This document shows positions 12,776 to 24,719 of a stretch of 64,000 nucleotides of DNA, in pieces. The number at the start of each line of letters is the position of its first letter. The stretch's first letter is position 1. The position numbers were made by a program, and so were the translations under genes. The DNA lies in NCBI RefSeq assembly GCF_032854445.1, contig NC_088300.1:21183608-21247607 (forward strand). The letters are read 5' to 3'. The DNA comes from Liolophura sinensis (taxonomy: Eukaryota > Mollusca > Polyplacophora > Chitonida > Chitonidae). The notes under the pieces were generated by a model that ran no database searches, was not told the DNA's origin, and saw only the letters and a list, made by a program, of their open reading frames with translations.

Positions 12776-12968
12776 CAAACAGGCATCTTTCGGTAAGTCG
12801 TCTCAGTGAAGCAGCACTAAATAAAAGAGCGGTGGAAATCCGTCCTGCAATAAGGAGGCACATTACACGTACATGCCCCCTAATGATTCCTTCGTCGTCA
12901 TATGACTGAAAAATTGTTGAGTACGACATTAAACCCCAAGCACTCACTCACTCACTCAAACAGGCATC
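12776..12968 (+). mobile_element. (CACT)-tailed retroposon, with 12 bp target duplication
   Basis: CAAACAGGCATC occurs at 12,776-12,787 and again at 12,957-12,968, flanking 169 bp that end in a (CACT)n tail. Just before the tail is TTGTTGAGTACGACATTAAA, and further upstream CCTTCGTCGTCATATGACTG. The same body occurs inverted at 23.12-23.24 kb, truncated at a different 5' point. Target duplication, variable 5' truncation and a simple-repeat 3' tail are the marks of LINE-mediated retroposition. The 151-codon minus-strand frame over it is partly the antisense of this element, not a gene. Confidence 0.8.
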
Positions 12969-13004
12969 GTGTTGTCCCCAGCGCTATGCTGGCTCTCCGC
13001 TACA

Positions 13005-13300
13005 CTTACTTAACATCGAGCAACCAGTAGCGATAGATGGAAGGAAGAAAATGACAGCAGCATGAATTAAAGATGAAGGGATTAGTACGCTAATCCCCTC
13101 CCTGATGATATACCCGGCGTGCGAGGAGAGAGCGGAGCAGAGTAAGGGAGCCTGAGTCCGCTAAACGCCCGCACTCTACTGCCGTCGTCCGCCGGGGACA
13201 GCCGCGGACAGCGCCCGCCGGACCAGTCCCTCCCTCTATTTACGAGCCGCTTGTCAGCAAGACACGCTACCGAGCCTCCACGGACTCGTCAGAATTAAAA
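13005..13300. promoter_or_regulatory. GC/CpG-rich promoter-like island
   Basis: Between about 13,110 and 13,280 the sequence becomes strongly GC- and CpG-rich (for example GCCGTCGTCCGCCGGGGACA), unlike the AT-rich flanks, and the TAATCC inverted pair sits at its left edge. A GTAAGT donor on the minus strand (13,009-13,004) would allow a minus-strand first exon. There is a weak AT box at about 13,235. Whether it is a promoter or an enhancer cannot be told from sequence. Confidence 0.35.
13078..13097. promoter_or_regulatory. Inverted pair of TAATCC (K50 homeodomain) sites
   Basis: GGGATTAGTACGCTAATCCC: 8 bp arms GGGATTAG and CTAATCCC around TACG. TAATCC is the established site of K50 homeodomain proteins (Otx, Pitx, Goosecoid). 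The facing arrangement beside a GC-rich island suggests a deliberate dimer or paired site. Given the EHBP1 neighbour, Otx is the obvious candidate, by inference. Confidence 0.5.
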
Positions 13301-15210
13301 TTACATGCTATATTGTGGAACATCTCTTCATTTTCTTTATCAATTATTTATAGGCTGTGTTAAATGAATGTACGTATCTCTGAGAGCAGCGGAAGATGCG
13401 GTTATATCAAACATTTCATTCACCTATATTAAATCTCGGTAAGGTTCATCGGTTGGGATTTACAACCTCATACAGAGTCAGTTATGTCGGTCATTGATGG
13501 ACCGTGCAGCATGTCGTTACCAGGCTGCGCCGGCCGTACCGTGAAACAGCCCGTACAGACAATAGGTATGGCTGAAAGTGTCAGCAGAGACTAAATCCCT
13601 CGGCGCTAGATCTTCAGAGAACTAATGGCTGGCTAATAGTTTGTTGTTATTATGGAAAATTCACAACGGCAAATTGATAGTTCAAACAGCGTTGTGACGA
13701 GAGCAATGAGCTCTACTGTATCAACAATATTTTTACGAAGTTAATCCGAACATCATCTATTATTTCTGAGAAGTAGTAATACAGCGGACAATCACTCAAT
13801 TCTAATAAGTTATGACATTTAAAGATTTTCGCGGAATGATAATTTACAGTGTCAACGCGAACAGAGTTGAGGAAGCAAAACATTGAATCATTGTTATATA
13901 TCATATGGATATTTGCACAGATAGTGAAATAACGGAGCAAAATGGTGTTTTGCAATATGCATTATCAGCATTATTGCGTTGTTATCATTAATCATATGTT
14001 TAACACCTAGAGATCCTTATAAAAAGATTGCTTCATAGGACATTATGGTCAAAGATAAATTTTCTTGTCATAGTCAGGACTTTTATGTATGTACCTATTT
14101 CCTACATTAAAAGGCCTGGCTCTCGTTCGCCTCATATCAACAACTGATCTTGCTACATACTTTTTTCAATATTCATTCATATGAATCTTTTATGTGTAAT
14201 CATGTTGACAAGTAGGAAAGATTTTAATCATTATTTAAACGAAGGTTTCTGTCGGGCGCAGAAGTGACTATGTCTGCCCTTGTTTCGTCAGTATAATATT
14301 TTAAATTTGTTCTCCATGGTGTAATTGTTAATTATGAACAATATTCAAATTACAGGCATTTTTAACGTGCGGAAATTCGCATGTGTAATTGATGCCAGAG
14401 AGATAAAGGGGTATCTTGTATCAGAAATACGAACTCAACACACACTAAACTCACGTGTGTATGACCCTTAACGATTCCCACGGGTATAACCCAGAGAGCC
14501 CGGGCACATAACGCCATAGAAATAAATCGAGAACCACATCTATCTTTGTAACATACAGAGAAATGTAATGTGGATTAAACACGTTCATAAATATAGTAAC
14601 AGTTGCCTTAGAACGAATCCGTCAGAAAGCTTCCCCTATAGATATTAATTACACTCCGTGGACAGGTAGCCTTGTCATCTTACAGTATTTGGGTCATATC
14701 CTTATAAGGACCCTTCTGGTGATACCTTGATTGATCACACAGGTTATGACTGTAGATATTTATGTGTATATGGACCATGTTCATTACAAAATCCATCAGA
14801 TGTACGGACACAGAAAGACAGACGGGATGGAAATGGCTTGTTTTGCTGTTTCTGTTTTTTTGGTTTGTTTGTTTTTTTTTATACTTTTTATTTTTGTATT
14901 TTTTGTCTTTCCAAAAGGACGGTAGAAATATGTAAGAAAAACTGCAAAATAAAGATAAGCTGCCATTCATAAAATTATATGTATCTTGATTCCGTAATAT
15001 TATTCCGTTAAGCAGTCATAAAGGTCGTTTTAAAAAGACGTTTGCTTTCAGTTATATATTTCGAACCATGAGTTTTCAAAATCAATTATTCGATATATGA
15101 ACAAGAAAGCCGGAAATTCACTGGAGTAATCTCCGGTCATCTGCATGTGCAACTTACACTTGCGTATATATATAGGAGAAGCCCCTTTGACATGGGTGGT
15201 GAGTGTTATG
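13301..15210. other. AT-rich non-coding stretch
   Basis: No repeat, gene or RNA recognised. The 14.68-14.97 kb frames on both strands arise from T-rich simple sequence and read as Phe- or Lys-rich nonsense. Confidence 0.5.
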
Positions 15211-15214
15211 CTGG

Positions 15215-15271
15215 GCTGCAGGATGCATGCAAGGCCGCAGGATGCATTCAAGGCCGCAGGATGCATGTCAG
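15215..15271 (+). repeat. 19 bp tandem repeat, three copies
   Basis: Units start at 15,215, 15,234 and 15,253, with core GC(T/C)GCAGGATGCAT, almost identical to each other. No neighbour uses it. Confidence 0.75.
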
Positions 15272-15364
15272 GCTGCTTTTTCCTTGTATTTTCTTAGCAG
15301 AGTTTGGCGGTACTTTTCAGTTGCATGACTGAAGAACTATGTCATGTTTTGGTCATGAGACTCA

Positions 15365-15810
15365 GTGGTGTTTCGTCGGTAAAGGTTTGTGAGTGGTTTT
15401 GTCTGAAGGATATGGATGGTGTCAGGAGATTGTCTGGTGGTGTTTCGTCGGTAGGTTTGTTCGTGGTTTTGTCTGAAGGATTTGAATAATGTCAGGAGAA
15501 TGTCTGATCTTTAAGCGACGGGATTCTATGTTATTTTGGGATACAACTTTGTCATGTTTTAACGATGTGACTGGGTGAAGTTTGGCTGTAAAAGTATCTG
15601 GTCTGTTTTCGATCGGGTTATATGGTGTCGATAGGTTTTTTTGTATTTGGCCGTAAGATCTTCCTGGTATATTGGCGGTAAAGTTGTCTGGTGTTTTTTC
15701 GATAAAAGATTTAGCGGTGTTTTGACAATATAGGATTTAGCAATGATTTGGCAATATATGATCGTGTAATGCCCGCTGGGTTGTCTGATGTTAATTGTGG
15801 TGGTAGTGTT
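15365..15810 (+). repeat. Duplicated G/T-rich repeat decaying downstream
   Basis: Two copies of about 72 bp (15,367-15,438 and 15,439-15,510) share GGTGTTTCGTCGGTA, GTGGTTTTGTCTGAAGGAT and ATGTCAGGAGA. Further right, weaker GT-rich words (GATTTAGC, TGGTGTTTT, TTTTCGAT) continue to about 15.8 kb, suggesting older, diverged units. Frames through it have no domain. Confidence 0.6.
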
Positions 15811-18430
15811 TGTTGGTGCTTGTTTTGGGGGTATGTGGTGCATGAGCTGTTTTTAGATGGAATTTAAAGTGCATATATATGCCTACATAACAGCTGGGGA
15901 TTGGTTATATACAGGTAACATTTAGCCTAACTGACCTGATATGCAGAGAAGAGTTGGGATTCAATCATGTCCATAGGTGTAAGGACATACAAGATGTAGG
16001 GAATATAGTCGATAGGGATTAGCTCGTGTGCATGACAGTCTGAGATAAATCCCTGTTCATCAGAAGGCGACAGCCTGGTCCTGCTGCGATCGGGTACACT
16101 ATAAGTCCCGCCCCTCACTCACTCTCAACCACCCCTCATCAATGCCACCCGATTCTCCTCTCTCACACAACTGTCACACCTTGTATCGATCACAGATTCT
16201 GTAACACAATGTTGTATTGTTATCTGGTACCCCAGACTTTACTGATGAGATTTTGAACGTCTTTTATTAGAGTATGAATGCACTGGACATATCATATTTG
16301 GGATTCTCAGCCGCGTGAGATGCCGTTATATACCCTTACCGCGTGGGATTGTCATATACCATGTCTTCATGTATATAGCTGAAGTAATAAATTTTGACAT
16401 TCTAGATAAAAGTGCGTGTTACATGATAATGACGGATTTATGATACAGTCGTGGTTGTGCTTCATTGCTTACATTGTTTTCATCGTATTGTTTACTAAAT
16501 GTCATGAAAACACATCATTTTTAGTAATTCGATACAGGTGACGTCTAAGTATTGCTATAAACATCAACGCTTTTTTCACCTAAATTCTCTATTTAGGCTA
16601 TGGTGATACTATGCGTATAAGTTGTATCTATTTGATGGTTTACATGATCAGTTAGAATGAACATCTAACTGAAGAACAATGATAAAAGACCGTTTTTCAC
16701 CGGCCACGTGTATATATAGCACTTTGTCAGCTAGCATGGACACTGTCGTCGTTGCTCTGGTTCTACTTCCCAGAGTGTAGTCTTTTAATACATATGCTTC
16801 ACCGCAGGAAGTCTTGAGCTTCACAGTGTATACCATATAGAATGATTTGAAATATTGGTATGCATTTGTGCAATAAAATCTAACTTGCTCTTTCAATGAT
16901 ACTTGCTAAATCAAAACCGATAGTTTCTGGGAATGAGCAAATGAGTCTCATTTGTTCTCACGAATGAAATTCACTTCAGGTTTCTTTCTTAAGATTACAA
17001 TATATTAATTGCATTGTTACTGACTCAGAATGAAGCTTTGGGTTGTCAGTCTAACTCTGTTTGCGTATAATGTAAAACTGATCAGTTGAAGTACATATTT
17101 AGAGTATATATAAAGTGGCGTGTATGAAGTCACGCTGTCGTCCCGCATCTATAATAGCTAAACATACGTTTGTTATGTACCGTCAGTCAGTTCATTACAG
17201 TGATGCCAATGATAAGTTAGTCAGCAAATTATGTATTTGTATAACAGTATGCTGCTCTGCTGATATGGCACACAAATGCAAGATTCTTGGTCGCAGAGTT
17301 TTCCAAAGCGATATCTGTATAGACGCCTATATAGCCTAAATTGTATTACCAATATTGGGAGTTTGAATCCATCTCCCACTAATCATAAGCTATAGCGCCG
17401 GATAATGTCGGTACATTACGATTAAGTGGTCTTCAGGAATACCATGGCATACAGTAAGAAATCTGTACGACGGAACGGCGTAAAATGCTAATGAAAACAG
17501 AAAGCAGTACAGGTCGCCTTATATTTTAAAGACATATTTGTAGGGCATTGTGAAAAATATGTTTTAACGTTCATTGGTTTATTTTTTATCACAACACGAT
17601 GAATGGCATGTCCAAATACATGTACATACATAATATTTTATCATGTTCAAATCAGAATAAATTTATTGACTAAAATCAGCCTTTGCCTTTTCGTTACTTT
17701 TTATATGAATAATGCTTTCTTATAAGAATGTGTTTGTTTCCTTTGTGTTTAAAGCTATCCTTATAGTGATGCTGCCCTGTAAAACATACTGATCCCGAAT
17801 CGAACTATATGTTTGTACGGATGCATGGACATCAAACAAAAGTCACCATACTTTCGACAGCATCAATGACCAAAGAGTCATTTTCACCACGGTCTAAACA
17901 GACAGGCAGGTTAACTGAAATATGGCGTCAATACATTGTTTGGTTGTTTGCTTGATTGATGAATTCCGATTATTGACTGGAAATAACACTGTCGATTAAA
18001 ATTGTACCCACAACATTGTCAGCTGTACTGGTTATTTTACGCAGATATTTCTTGAGTTGGAAAAGGAAAAATAACTATCCAATGGCAGCCTGTTATGTGA
18101 GTATGTATTAACGTACTAACGAGGCGTGCTTATGCGCTGTACTTCAAAGGAGAGGAAAATTACTGGTCCAGAAAACAAAAAAAGGAAAAAACAACCCAGT
18201 CCAAAAACGCATTATAGATTTTCGAGAATATCAAAAGGATACAGCGTTTCAATATTCCCGTGGTTTGTATTAATCGAGGCAATCTAAATACAGATTTAGT
18301 CTGATGCCTCCATCTTAACAACATGAATCAAATCTGCAATGGGTCTGGTTCATTTAAAACACTTATATATTATTAGCATGTACAATCTATCATATTCAAA
18401 CATCATCATACTGGGGCATATATAAATCAG
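15811..18430. other. AT-rich non-coding stretch
   Basis: No gene or RNA. One copy of a short dispersed element lies at 16,728-16,780 (separate entry). The word GTTTGAATCC at 17,360 resembles a tRNA B box but there is no tRNA around it. Confidence 0.5.
16728..16780 (+). repeat. Short dispersed element, copy 1
   Basis: GTCAGCTAGCATGGACACTG, then TCGTCGTTGCTCTGGTTCTA, matches 27,953-28,004 (CAGCTATCACGCTG, TCGTCGCTGCTCTGGTTTTT) and 43,010-43,064. The family is unknown. Confidence 0.5.
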
Positions 18431-19300
18431 TTGTGGCATTGAATATATTGAGTAAAATGGTTTCAGGGAAAGAAAATGGTATCTTAGTACCTTATTCCTC
18501 GTATTCTGAACTGCTAATCGACCATGCTGATTTGTGCGAAAGATTTTTGCTACAGGCTATTTTGCAGGCTTTTCATTCCCATGATATGGTTGACGGTTAC
18601 GTACATCCGGACATGCAGCACGCACCTGTAGTGACCACGTGCTGGGGCTGGCCACGTGGGGGATACAATGGACAGATTATACTGCTGTCTTAGAAACAGA
18701 GTGGCAACACCGCGCATTTCCGCTCCGCTTAAACCCTAGAGCTAAGGGGCAAACAGAACCAAAAATTGGCGAAAATCAGTATTTGAGAAAAAGATCTGGT
18801 GTAGGGAGAGCCGAGCAGTTCCATTCTGGGAGAGCTCTGCCTGGAATAGTGATGGCTGGATGAGAGCGGATTGGAAGGTGCCCCTGAACAAGCGAGGCTG
18901 TGTTTGGAAACACGGGCCGATTGTCCCTGCTTTAGGATCCGATAAACCCCTTAATTGATCGCCATTATCGAACAGTTTGATCAGAGTCCTGGGTATCGAG
19001 GCGCAGATTTTCCAAACCTAGACTAGTGCCTCTTTCACCGCAGCGCCTTGTTTGACAGACATTTTATTTCTGGATAATTATTTCATTCAAGGAGATGGTT
19101 ACCCGCAACTTAACCTTGGGGCATCGCCTGTGGGCTGGTTATAAGACATAACTGCGGTAAAGGCATTTGTCGCTGTGCTAAGTGATATAGTTAGACAATT
19201 ATAACCAGCTGATGTACATCATTGTGGCACTAATTGGTGGTTATTTAGGAGAAAACGGAGAACAGAGTATTCGTATGTGATTGGCGGGTTGTAACATTCA
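18430..19300. promoter_or_regulatory. Regulatory-looking island with FOX-type inverted pair
   Basis: About 0.8 kb of repeat-free, GC-balanced sequence in AT-rich surroundings. It contains GTGTTTGGAAACAC (18,900-18,913), two facing forkhead-like halves, several homeodomain cores (CTTAATTGATC near 18,951; GACAATTATAACC near 19,194), and CAGCTG near 19,207. Two overlapping plus-strand open frames (86 and 74 codons) have no domain. Enhancer function is inference. Confidence 0.3.
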
Positions 19301-21800
19301 TAGACACAGTGATTGACACACAGGTATATCTTATTATATACACCAGATGAAGAAGTCTTCACGTTTTGTTATAATGTAAATATGAGGTTTGTCAGTTTTA
19401 AAAGTCGGGCGCCCCTGGGGGAGGCGGAAGCAGGGGAGGGAATGGGAGGGGCAGAAGGTAGTGCTGTGACAAGACGTCACAATGCCTTGTCTTATCATGT
19501 ACCTATTACCGGACGGTTCCATTCAGCGTGAGACGTTTGTGATCAGTGTATAGGTCGTACAGATATACAGATACCCTACAATTATAGAACATGTATAATG
19601 ATGTATCTGCAAGTGCAGTTTGTCATCCAAGGTAATATACAGTCCAGCAGAGCCGAAGTGTATTAACCTGCATCAAAAATATCCCATATGTGTTTTGGCG
19701 AGAATTTCAACCAAAAAAAAATTGCTGACTTGATGTCTTGAAACAATCCGTTTAAGCTTCGTTTAAGCCTATGCCAAGCCGGTATATGTAATCTTATAAT
19801 AAAATTCTAAAGACGTACATACAGCTTAGTTGGAGATTTATATTGTTAGGTGACCTTCTTGAGTCATCCCAGTGATACGGCGACTCTACATTTCGTTGAA
19901 ATGATCCAAACAAATCATTATCACCATCATTATTATCATTATGAAGACCTTCAAACACTGATTCTGAAATTTCCGTGATATAAAAATATGAAATACATGT
20001 TCCATAAACTGCATAATATATGCGTGTATACTTTTTAAGATATACATGCAATAAATTGTCGATACAGTCCACTTTTTAGATTTCAGGAAAAAATCTCCTT
20101 TATTGTAGGGGACGTTCATATATAATCTGCAGCAAATTTTCACATATCAGCCTTGTTAAAGGTGCAATTTCCTCTTATTGTCAAAAAAAAAAAAAACGTA
20201 ATGAACTCCGACTGCACCGCGTATGGTGTGATAAAGAAAAGTGAGTTAGAATTTTTAAATCATCCCTAATGTTATGATTAATTATGGAAATATAAACATA
20301 GAATTATACTATTTGTCAGGCATGTAGCTATTTAGGACCTTCGTCTGTTCCAGCCGATGGTCAGTTGTATCTGACCACGGCCTTGGTCAGCCGGCAAACC
20401 TTGACCAGGTGAGTGAAGACGTGTTAAGACGGGTAAGCTGAGATGTCACGTCTCCAGTCCTGCCCCTGTCACGTCCTCACCGGCCTCGGTGACAACGTAA
20501 AAACGTGTAGCTAACTCTGTTACAGGCCAACATGAAGACGATAGTGGGATGTTTGCTTTTGGTCAAGCATATGGCAGATGAACGACACATGCGGCTATGG
20601 AGGATTTGTTTTAATACACATGGATGCATATATAACCTAAAACATACGCTAGATCAAGCATATTACAATTATACGTCAAATCGGACGTTCGTATATACCA
20701 ACCATCAAGTGGAAGAGAAGTTTCATATAACAGTATGGAATACACGATTCTAAGAAAACTATTAACATTATCTGACCGTACACAAACGCCCATGCATATA
20801 AAACACGAAACAAATCTTTATCAAAAGGCAGAATTCAGAAAGCCAGTTTTCAGTGATGCCTGGAAGATCCGTCTAAAAGATAATTTAGATACAAAATCTA
20901 AATCAAAATTCAAAAACTCAAAGTTCTAAGATATTATCCAGGTCAAATACAAAATATATAGACATGTCTCATTGTGGCGCTTTTCTTCCGAGGCCATGTG
21001 AAATCAGTGATGCTTTCACGGCCAATGTACTGCCTCAGGACAAGCGGAAATACACACCAGAGGCTGTCTCTTCATCGCTGTGAACAGAAACGTCGCACTG
21101 GTTTTAAAATTAGACACTTCAAACAAAAGCATATTGTAGATTTGTTTATCCGTGATAAATTACATAGTTTTGTAGAAAAGTTAGCTTGCGACATAAACTA
21201 CAAATATATATATAATTGTCAAGCGCTAAAAGAAAGAGACATAATTGTGTTTTGTCCCCCTCCCCCGCCCCCCTCCAAAAATTTCGAAAATGGTGACCTG
21301 AACAGTAATGCAGAAATATATCACGGTAATGTACCACTAATGGTAAAACGATAATCAAGAACCAAGTGGGTTATCTAACATTTTGAAGACACAGATGACA
21401 ATGTTTTTCACCGTGCAAGAAAATTAAAAACACTTAAATGCCAAATAAAATCCACATTTTAGGTATGAACTGAAATCATGACTTAATTAATGGTATACTC
21501 AATATATAATATTGATGGCAAAGAGTTTAGCTTCATGCACATAGTATTATACAGTCAGGGTTTTGGTTTAACATTAAGTGGAAAAGTTTCTACAAGCTGT
21601 GTCGTGCAAACCTTTCTGTATGCACATAGATTCACCATTGAAAACTGGTTTCCTTTTGTACGTGGTTTCATATCGAGTATAGTTGTACCTTAAGGCGTTT
21701 GGGGAATGGTACAAAGATGACAATCGTGTATGAGATTCCTATACTCAAGCCTTCTTGGTCTATGGTACCGACCAACCTTCTCATCAAAAAAAAAATCATC
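19301..21800. other. Non-coding stretch, nothing recognised
   Basis: Mostly AT-rich. A GC-richer patch at 20.34-20.48 kb repeats TGACCA and GGTGAG words. A C-rich run at 21,256-21,276 explains the Pro-rich part of a 126-codon open frame there, which I take as chance. Confidence 0.45.
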
Positions 21801-22460
21801 TGAGTTTCCCACACCAGGAGGAAGGTGTCTTCGGGTACTATGAAAGTACTGAATGTGTTCTCAGACGCAGCTGTAACCGGTTATTGTTCAGAGCGAACGA
21901 ATCTCTATGTTAATCCCCAAACCCCACGCCTCATGCCGTCCGTATGGACCAACAGCTCGCCTGGTGAAATCAAGCTTGAATTGTTTACTAAAGTTGATAT
22001 CTGTAGGGACTTTTCAAGCGGAAAAAATGCCGGAGATAAAGTGAAAGAACAGAGAGGAAAAGAGACGAAAGACAATGAGGTGTGTTGTTGGTTAGTGCTG
22101 AATGTGGTGTTTACTGTGTGGACAAAGGTAGATAGGGTGATGAACATAGGGAGAGAGCCGGAAAGTGTGTTGGTGGTCTGTGGGCAGAACAGAACCTGCG
22201 ACCATGCGCGGTGACAACTGACAGAACACAAGTGCAAAGAAAACATGACTCAATGGTGGAAAAAAAGGAAATGAAGAAAGACGCTGTAGCAGAAAACGAG
22301 AGAATTTGTTCTTATGAAGCAGGTAGAAATGGGTTTCAATATAATTTCACAATTAGGTGCGGAGCATTCTGTCACGGCTGGTTAGCAGGGAACAAGAGCC
22401 GGACAAGCTTTACCTGTGGCCTGGTCAGTTTACCTGTCCATGGGTGAGTAAAGATCAAAT
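21801..22460. other. GC-balanced block with two chance-length open frames
   Basis: Plus-strand frames at 21,825-22,214 (129 codons) and 22,211-22,447 (78 codons) nearly abut, and a 113-codon frame runs on the other strand. I recognise no domain. The sequence has no donor or acceptor of note at the ends. It may be a regulatory block or an orphan small gene; the former is likelier. Confidence 0.25.
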
Positions 22461-23110
22461 AGCCATTAACCCAAACCACACAGGTGACAACAATACCCGA
22501 ATCCACACCTGCTTATTACTGTGATATCATAACAGAAAAATGTAGACTTAGTTGATAATGTATTGTTTGAAAATGTTCTACAATGTTGGTCACTGGAAGT
22601 GACCAGTCTGAGCTAAGCCATGATCGTGGTTTCTGTTCACGAACCAATCCAGTTCAGAGACAGGCAACACTAGCAGAACACCTCTGTCGCATAGTGTGTA
22701 TAGGGCCTGTGACAATGGCTGCCTGTATAGGCCTCATTGAATAAGATCCACATATTCATGGTATAGATGGTTAAATAAATCGGCAACATCAAAGCGGAAC
22801 AAATATACAGGTGTGTATCTGAATGAAATTGAAATAGGCAAATGAAAACACACAAAATAGAGCAATAAGAAAAAAAATCCAAAAGAGATGCTGACAATCA
22901 ATAAAACGTTCAAAGTGACGAACTTAAAGCTTCATGGGATATTATTATACAGGACGATTGACGCAATTTCCATTTTACATTTACAGCATTAGTGAAAGAA
23001 CTCTCGCCAGGCAATAAACCTCACCAAATTTTACGACATGTTATATGATTGATCAAACGGAAAACGGCTCCCACGCAGATAACCGAACACTACTGTGCTC
23101 AGTACGTGCA
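22461..23110. other. Non-coding stretch, nothing recognised
   Basis: AT-rich, no repeat or gene recognised up to the retroposon at 23.11 kb. Confidence 0.5.
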
Positions 23111-23250
23111 GAATGCATGTTGAGTGAGTGAGTGAGTGAGTGAGTGCTTGGGGTTTAACGTGGTACTCAACAATTTTCCAGTCATATGACGACGAAGGAA
23201 TCCTTAGGGTGCATGTACGTGTAATGTGCCTCCTTGTGAATGCATGTTGA
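23111..23250 (-). mobile_element. (CACT)-tailed retroposon, with 13 bp target duplication
   Basis: GAATGCATGTTGA is duplicated at 23,111-23,123 and 23,238-23,250, around 114 bp. On the plus strand the insert begins GTGAGTGAGTGAGTGAG and GCTTGGGGTTTAACG, then CAGTCATATGACGACGAAGG, ending GTGCCTCCTT. Read on the minus strand it is the 12.79-12.96 kb element with its (CACT)n tail at the 3' end, truncated 55 bp earlier at the 5' end. The long tail and intact duplication suggest a fairly recent insertion. Confidence 0.85.
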
Positions 23251-24719
23251 TATGAGCCCAACAAATAATCAGACAAAACATGATGTAGATATCATAATAG
23301 TAAACATTAATACCATATTTCTTCCAGTTGGCCTAGTAAATATATACCAAGCTCAGGTGAGTATAGACTATGATTATACAAATATGTGTCGTTAAAATAT
23401 GACGGGTTAAAATAATGAAAAGTAGTACGAAGTTGAAAGGCCTGAAACAATCCATGGTTACGTCTGTATAAGTATACAAGTCTATTCATATATGAACAAG
23501 CTACTGGCTCCTAGATCATGGATACATAAATACATATGTGTTGTAAGGATATAGTGGGGTAAGGATATACAGTTTACGTAACCTGATAGAGCGGATGTGG
23601 CCACAGGCCGCATATATGTTGTTTACTGTTCAGTATTGTTCTCTGTATAATGTCGTAACTTAATGGCTTATATAGGTCTCAAGTTATATATCGTTATGGT
23701 ATAACAATAAAAAAAATCGGAAGTTGTTGTTTGAATGTCTGTAACACTACATACAGTTAACAATGCAGATTTTGCAAAACATTTTACGTCTAAATTCTAT
23801 CTAGTTTAATTACCAAAATTCACAAAGTATATATATAATGACCATAACCCTGCGTGATGTGACCAGTGAAGTAAGTATAAAAATATTTTTATGCTATATA
23901 ACCTCAGGGTGTAACCGGAATATGCACCTTTCTTTTATTGCCACCCTAATGTATCAAAACAATACAAAGTGATTTGTGCAGCCCAGCAAATATATATTAA
24001 GTTAACAGATAAACAGTACTTTTATAATTCCTTAATATTCCAATTCGCATCATTTCTTAGTTTTCCAATTTTAATAAGGTAATACACCAGAAAGCATGTT
24101 TCACCTGACATTGTCTCAAATTTAATTTGTAAATCTTTTATTCTTCCAATTTTTTACATCTTTGAAATGAGTAAAAACCGTACAGTTAGTCTCTAAGTAA
24201 TTCCCACATGTTTTTATTTGTGCACATAACCGTATTACAACATTAGCAACCTATAAATTCCACAATAAAGGTTTGACAATTTGTTGTTGTTTCGTGTTGT
24301 TTTTAACTAAATGTATGTTTTTTAAGCCTTCAGTATAGTTAGACAAGAATCCTTTATTGATATTACGGCATCTGGGGAAAATCGTCATTGCCAAAAGATA
24401 AAGCTTTTATAATTGTGCTTCGTTTCTGTTAACACGTAATTTTGCCAGACTGAGGGGTCAGCGGCGCCATAATATGATCGAAGGGCATGGAATAAGACAC
24501 TGGCAGACTGAGACCAGACAGATACTGTATATCGTGAGCACGTTCAAATTCCAACAAAGTCAGTATAACAACTGTTGATGAGGCAAGAATGAAGTGCGGA
24601 GACTAAAGGATTTATTTTCTTTTGGTCACGAACAAGTGTATATTACAGCCAGTAAATAGACAGCCTGATGAATTTCTCATTAGTGTTCGCTATTGACGAA
24701 CGTTATATAAAAGTTCATT
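23251..24719. other. AT-rich non-coding stretch
   Basis: No gene, repeat or RNA recognised. Confidence 0.5.

Noticed and set aside
12492-12947. 151-codon minus-strand open frame, the longest in the window
   Set aside because: Its first half is the antisense of the (CACT)-tailed retroposon, bounded by a target duplication at 12,776-12,787. No domain.
21825-22447. Two adjoining plus-strand frames of 129 and 78 codons
   Set aside because: No recognisable domain, competing frame on the other strand, no splice or promoter support. Left as unassigned non-coding.
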